Part shown: piece by piece, positions 60,976 through 64,000 of the stretch
Layout: every line of letters starts with the position of its first letter
How positions within the stretch are numbered: position 1 is the first letter of the stretch
Assembly (NCBI RefSeq): GCF_023015625.1
Contig: NZ_JALKAH010000001.1
Coordinates: 992,001-1,056,000, forward strand
DNA from: Yoonia sp. F2084L
GTDB lineage: Bacteria; Pseudomonadota; Alphaproteobacteria; Rhodobacterales; Rhodobacteraceae
Direction of reading: 5' to 3'
Length of the DNA: 64,000 bases
Program-made: the position numbers and the translations under genes
Notes under the pieces: model-generated
Told to the model about the DNA's origin: nothing
What the model saw: only the letters and a program-made list of their open reading frames with translations
The model's database searches: none

Positions 60976-61734
60976 ATGGAACATGCAGGCAAACACGCGC
61001 TGGTCACAGGCGGGGGTTCGGGCATCGGCGCTGGGATCGCGATGGCGCTGGCCGAGGCCGGGGCTGAGGTCACGATCACCGGTCGTCGCGCTGACAAGCT
61101 TGAGGAAGTCGCCGCGACCTCTGACCGTCTGCATGCCTTGGTGATGGATGTGGATGATGAGAGTTCCGTGCGTGACGGGATTGCCGCCGCATCGCAGGCG
61201 CGTGGTCCGATCCAGATTTGTATTGCAAATGCCGGGATCGCCGAAGGTGGTCCGTTTGAGAAAACCACGCTGGCGCAGTGGCGAAAAACGATGGTGACAA
61301 ACCTTGATGGTGTTTTCCTGACCTTTCAGGCGGCACTGGCGACGTTAGAAGACGCAACCCCTGCCCGTATGATCGTGGTCAGTTCAATTGCAGGTGTGCG
61401 TGGTTTGAAGAATGCGATCCCCTATACCGTGACCAAACATGGTGTCATTGGCCTGATCCGCGGCTTGTCAGAAGAGTTTATGCGCCGTCCGATTACTTTC
61501 AACGCGCTTTGCCCTGGTTATGTGGACACCGACATCGTGCGCAATCAAATCCCCGGCCTGATGAAACGGTTCGGCGTCGATGAACAAGGGGCGATTGACG
61601 CGATTTCCAAAGGGAACCGACATCACAAGCTGCTTGAGGTCGATGAAACCACCGCCGCTGCGATGTGGTTGTGTTCGGAGGGCGCGCGCAGTGTGAACGG
61701 CCAAACGATACAGATATCTGGAGGACAAGTCTGA
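60976..61734 (+). CDS. Short-chain dehydrogenase/reductase
   Basis: A 252-residue SDR. Seen: TGGGSGIG at 11-18, NAG at 85-87, Ser136/137 in VVSSIAG, Y150-x3-K154 as catalytic pair, and PGYVDTDI after it. Classical SDR length. The substrate cannot be set from sequence. AAAGGA precedes ATG 60976. Its stop overlaps the DUF1304 start (TGATG), so it belongs to the kynureninase operon. Confidence 0.93.
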   Translation: MEHAGKHALVTGGGSGIGAGIAMALAEAGAEVTITGRRADKLEEVAATSDRLHALVMDVDDESSVRDGIAAASQARGPIQICIANAGIAEGGPFEKTTLAQWRKTMVTNLDGVFLTFQAALATLEDATPARMIVVSSIAGVRGLKNAIPYTVTKHGVIGLIRGLSEEFMRRPITFNALCPGYVDTDIVRNQIPGLMKRFGVDEQGAIDAISKGNRHHKLLEVDETTAAAMWLCSEGARSVNGQTIQISGGQV

Positions 61735-62087
61735 TGGTTGGTCCCGCTCTCGTCATTCTCGTCGCACTGATCCACGCGTATTTCTTGGTGCTGGAGATGT
61801 TTCGCTGGGAAGCACCACGCACCCGCAAAGTGTTTGGCACCACGCCAGAATTTGCTGCGGAAAGCAAAGTGATGGCCGCCAATCAAGGGCTCTATAATGG
61901 GTTTCTGGCGGCTGGTTTGCTTTACGGCCTTGTGCTGGGTGTCGCTGGCGGACAGATGGTTGTCTTCTTATTGCTTTGCGTCATTGTCGCTGGCGTTTAC
62001 GCCGCTATGTGCGGGATAAAAGCGGCACTCTTTGCGCAGACTGTCCCTGCCACGCTGGCGCTGATCGCCCTACTTCTGAATATCTAA
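61734..62087 (+). CDS. DUF1304 family membrane protein
   Basis: A 117-residue protein with four membrane spans (ALVILVALIHAYFLVLEM, NGFLAAGLLYGLVLG, MVVFLLLCVIVAGVYAAM, TVPATLALIALLL) and the family blocks EMFRWEAPRTRKVFG and ANQGLYNGFLAAGL, which I recognise as DUF1304. No function known. Coupled to the SDR and 9 bases before kynU. Confidence 0.88.
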   Translation: MVGPALVILVALIHAYFLVLEMFRWEAPRTRKVFGTTPEFAAESKVMAANQGLYNGFLAAGLLYGLVLGVAGGQMVVFLLLCVIVAGVYAAMCGIKAALFAQTVPATLALIALLLNI

Positions 62088-62096
62088 GGACCGCCC

Positions 62097-63290
62097 ATGA
62101 CCGACTTTGCCGCGACCAAAGCCATGTTCTATTTGCCGGATGGCATGATCTATCTCGACGGCAATTCGCTGGGTCCATTGCCCAAGGCAACGGTCGCACG
62201 GGTGGAGCGGGCGGTCACCGCTGAATGGGGCGAGAAGGTGATCACAGGCTGGAACCGCGCAGGTTGGATGGCGCAGCCGACCGAACTGGGCGACCGGATC
62301 GGGCGGTTGATCGGTGCCGAGCCGGGGCATGTGGTGCTGGGCGATACGCTATCTATCAAGGTCTATCAGGCGCTGGCAGCAGCGATTGATCTGGTGCCGG
62401 ATCGCCGCGTGATCCTGACCGATAGCGGGAATTTTCCATCCGACATTTACATGGCCGAAGGGCTGATCAAGTCGCTAGGCCGCGGGCATGAATTACGTGT
62501 GGTCGACCCAGAAGATGTGGCGAACCACATCAACGATGATCTGGCCGTATTGATGCTGACGCAGGTCGATTACCGCACCGGGCGTCTGCATGACATGAAG
62601 GCGTTAACCGCGAAAGCCCATGCTGCAGACGCTGTAACCTGCTGGGATCTGGCGCATACGGCGGGCGCGATGGCCGTTGATCTACAGGGTTGCAACGCTG
62701 ACTTCGCGGTCGGTTGTACCTATAAATACCTGAATGCCGGGCCGGGTGCGCCCGCGTTCATCTATGTGGCACCCAAACACATCAGTAGCTGTCAACCGGC
62801 CCTCTCAGGGTGGTTGGGCCATGAAGCCCCCTTTGCCTTCGACCTCGACTATCGCCCCGGAACGGGAATTGAGCGGATGCGCGTCGGCACGCCCTCTGTG
62901 TTGCAGATGGCGGCCCTCGATGCATCACTCGATATCTGGGATCAGGTGGATATGGACGCGTTGCGCAAAGCCTCAATCGCGCTGACCGAACGGTTTATCG
63001 CAGGGGTTGAGGCGCGTTGCCCGCAACTCACCCTCGCCAGCCCCCGCGATCCGCAGGCGCGCGGCAGCCAAGTGTCTTTTGCGTTTGAGGACGGATATGC
63101 CGCGATGCAGGCCTGTATCGCGCGCAATGTTATTGGTGATTTTCGTGCACCGAACATCATGCGTTTCGGGTTTTGTCCGCTCTTTATTGATGCAGGCGAT
63201 GTGGACGCAGCCATTGATGTGATTGCCGATGTGATGGGCAACAGGCTTTGGGATGATCAGACGTACAAACAGGTCGCGCGGGTGACCTAG
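62097..63290 (+). CDS. kynU: Kynureninase
   Basis: A 397-residue PLP enzyme that splits kynurenine or 3-hydroxykynurenine to anthranilates and alanine. Seen: YLDGNSLGPLPK near the N terminus, TDSGNFPSDIYMAEGL, CWDLAHTAGAMAVDL and the PLP lysine K210 in VGCTYKYLNAGPGAPAF; C-terminal FRAPNIMRFGFCPLFID. The other kyn genes (dioxygenase, formamidase) are not in the window. Its stop shares CTAG with the convergent BrkB gene. Confidence 0.95.
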   Translation: MTDFAATKAMFYLPDGMIYLDGNSLGPLPKATVARVERAVTAEWGEKVITGWNRAGWMAQPTELGDRIGRLIGAEPGHVVLGDTLSIKVYQALAAAIDLVPDRRVILTDSGNFPSDIYMAEGLIKSLGRGHELRVVDPEDVANHINDDLAVLMLTQVDYRTGRLHDMKALTAKAHAADAVTCWDLAHTAGAMAVDLQGCNADFAVGCTYKYLNAGPGAPAFIYVAPKHISSCQPALSGWLGHEAPFAFDLDYRPGTGIERMRVGTPSVLQMAALDASLDIWDQVDMDALRKASIALTERFIAGVEARCPQLTLASPRDPQARGSQVSFAFEDGYAAMQACIARNVIGDFRAPNIMRFGFCPLFIDAGDVDAAIDVIADVMGNRLWDDQTYKQVARVT

Positions 63291-64000
63291 ACAAACGTCG
63301 TATCTTGGGCTTCCGGGGGCCTGTCGTAGCCGTGAACTTCAACGTTCAAGGCCGCACCCAATAAGATCAGATATGCACTGACGTAAAGCCAAAGCAACAA
63401 GCCAATGACGGCGCCGATGGAACCGTAAACCTCATTATAACTGGCAAAGTTGGTCAAGTAGTAAGACAGCCCCGCCGAGGCCGCGACCCATAAAACCACG
63501 ACTGCAAAAGCACCCACCGTGATCCAGCGCCCTCGGCTGCCGATACGGGCAGGACCAAAGCGATACAGCAGGCTCAGCCCCGTCATCAGAACGCCCAAAG
63601 CAACAAGCCAGCGGATTCCCTCCAACAGCCATGCGGTTGAATTCGCAACCGGGATGAAGGCCAGCCCAATCGGCACGATGACAACGACGGTCAACGCCAC
63701 AATGGCCAAGCTGACCAAGGCTACCGTCAGCATCAGCGCCACCACCATCTGCCAAATCCCATTGCGCATCCGCTGACCGGCGATCGCATTGAGACCGCCA
63801 ATGAGCGCCGCTACACCTGCCCGGCAAGACCACAAGGCCAGAGATATCGACACAAAAGTGGCCCAGCCCAGTGCGCCGGACGGGGCCGCAACCAGTCGAA
63901 ACACCTGGCTTGCGATCAGATTGTAGGCATCGGGGGGGATGATATCCTCCATCAACGCCAGTTGTTCGGCAATAACGACTGGATCAGCGATCAGCCCAAA
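63287..64000 (-). CDS. YihY/BrkB family inner-membrane protein (partial, N terminus outside)
   Basis: About 237 residues are visible and the frame runs to the last base of the window (ADPVVIAEQLALMEDIIPPD continues upstream). Typical blocks: PPDAYNLIASQVFRL, ALWSCRAGVAALIGGLNAIA, and the repeated membrane spans ending in GSIGAVIGLLLWLYVSAYLI and LGAALNVEVHGY. This family was once called RNase BN in error; its function is unclear. Six or so spans in the full protein. Confidence 0.9.
   Translation of the reverse strand, partial: FGLIADPVVIAEQLALMEDIIPPDAYNLIASQVFRLVAAPSGALGWATFVSISLALWSCRAGVAALIGGLNAIAGQRMRNGIWQMVVALMLTVALVSLAIVALTVVVIVPIGLAFIPVANSTAWLLEGIRWLVALGVLMTGLSLLYRFGPARIGSRGRWITVGAFAVVVLWVAASAGLSYYLTNFASYNEVYGSIGAVIGLLLWLYVSAYLILLGAALNVEVHGYDRPPEAQDTTFV

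Overview
The window is a gene-dense chromosomal stretch of an alphaproteobacterium, almost certainly Rhodobacterales (Roseobacter/Rhodobacter group). The evidence is a mitochondrial-type complex I (nuo) cluster that carries the extra small genes typical of this order (DUF5333- and DUF5337-like proteins, a long NuoE tail). Other signs are the nuoN-birA-coaX-rnj gene order, a Hint-domain protein end and a Rhodobacteraceae-type intergenic repeat. The genus cannot be told from the sequence alone. I saw no tRNA, rRNA, CRISPR array, insertion sequence or phage gene. No stretch longer than 300 bases lacks a gene.

Layout. 1-5.4 kb (+ strand mostly): end of a Hint-domain protein, a poly-Gly lipoprotein (-), release factor 3, an unknown protein, a DEAD-box RNA helicase and a small membrane protein. 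5.4-31.2 kb (- strand): one long respiratory locus read from nuoA (31.1 kb) down to rnj (5.5 kb). All 14 nuo genes are present in the order A-B-C-D-E-F-G-H-I-J-K-L-M-N, but many other genes are inserted: a diguanylate cyclase on the opposite strand between nuoA and nuoB; a GFA-family protein and a sulfotransferase between nuoC and nuoD; small membrane proteins and lipoproteins around nuoE, nuoF and nuoG; two carboxymuconolactone-decarboxylase-like proteins between nuoI and nuoJ; and a secreted protein between nuoJ and nuoK. The locus ends with birA, coaX and rnj.

31.2-40.2 kb (- strand): an unknown membrane protein, then a leucine/isovalerate degradation cluster: isovaleryl-CoA dehydrogenase, both methylcrotonyl-CoA carboxylase subunits, a GST, HMG-CoA lyase and an enoyl-CoA hydratase likely to be methylglutaconyl-CoA hydratase. 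These would take isovaleryl-CoA to acetoacetate and acetyl-CoA. 40.3-48.3 kb: a DegT-type aminotransferase and phosphoglycolate phosphatase (-), then glmU-glmS-alkD-like (+, UDP-GlcNAc supply plus base repair), a lipoprotein, moaA and a small secreted protein.

48.4-56.8 kb: two M20 metallopeptidases (hippurate hydrolase-like and ArgE-like, -) divergent from a five-gene peptide-type ABC importer (+), a plausible uptake-and-hydrolysis unit. 56.8-64 kb: a 45-residue membrane peptide, pntAB transhydrogenase (-), an isoprenylcysteine methyltransferase-like membrane protein (-), an SDR-DUF1304-kynureninase operon (+), and the 3' part of a BrkB/YihY membrane protein (-).

The points most worth a second look are the splitting of nuoA from nuoB by a c-di-GMP synthase gene, a helix-hairpin-helix domain shared by NuoE and the adjacent membrane-anchored protein, an intrinsic terminator inside the nuo cluster, and several clean inverted repeats at promoters (pntA, the isovaleryl-CoA dehydrogenase gene, argE/dpp).
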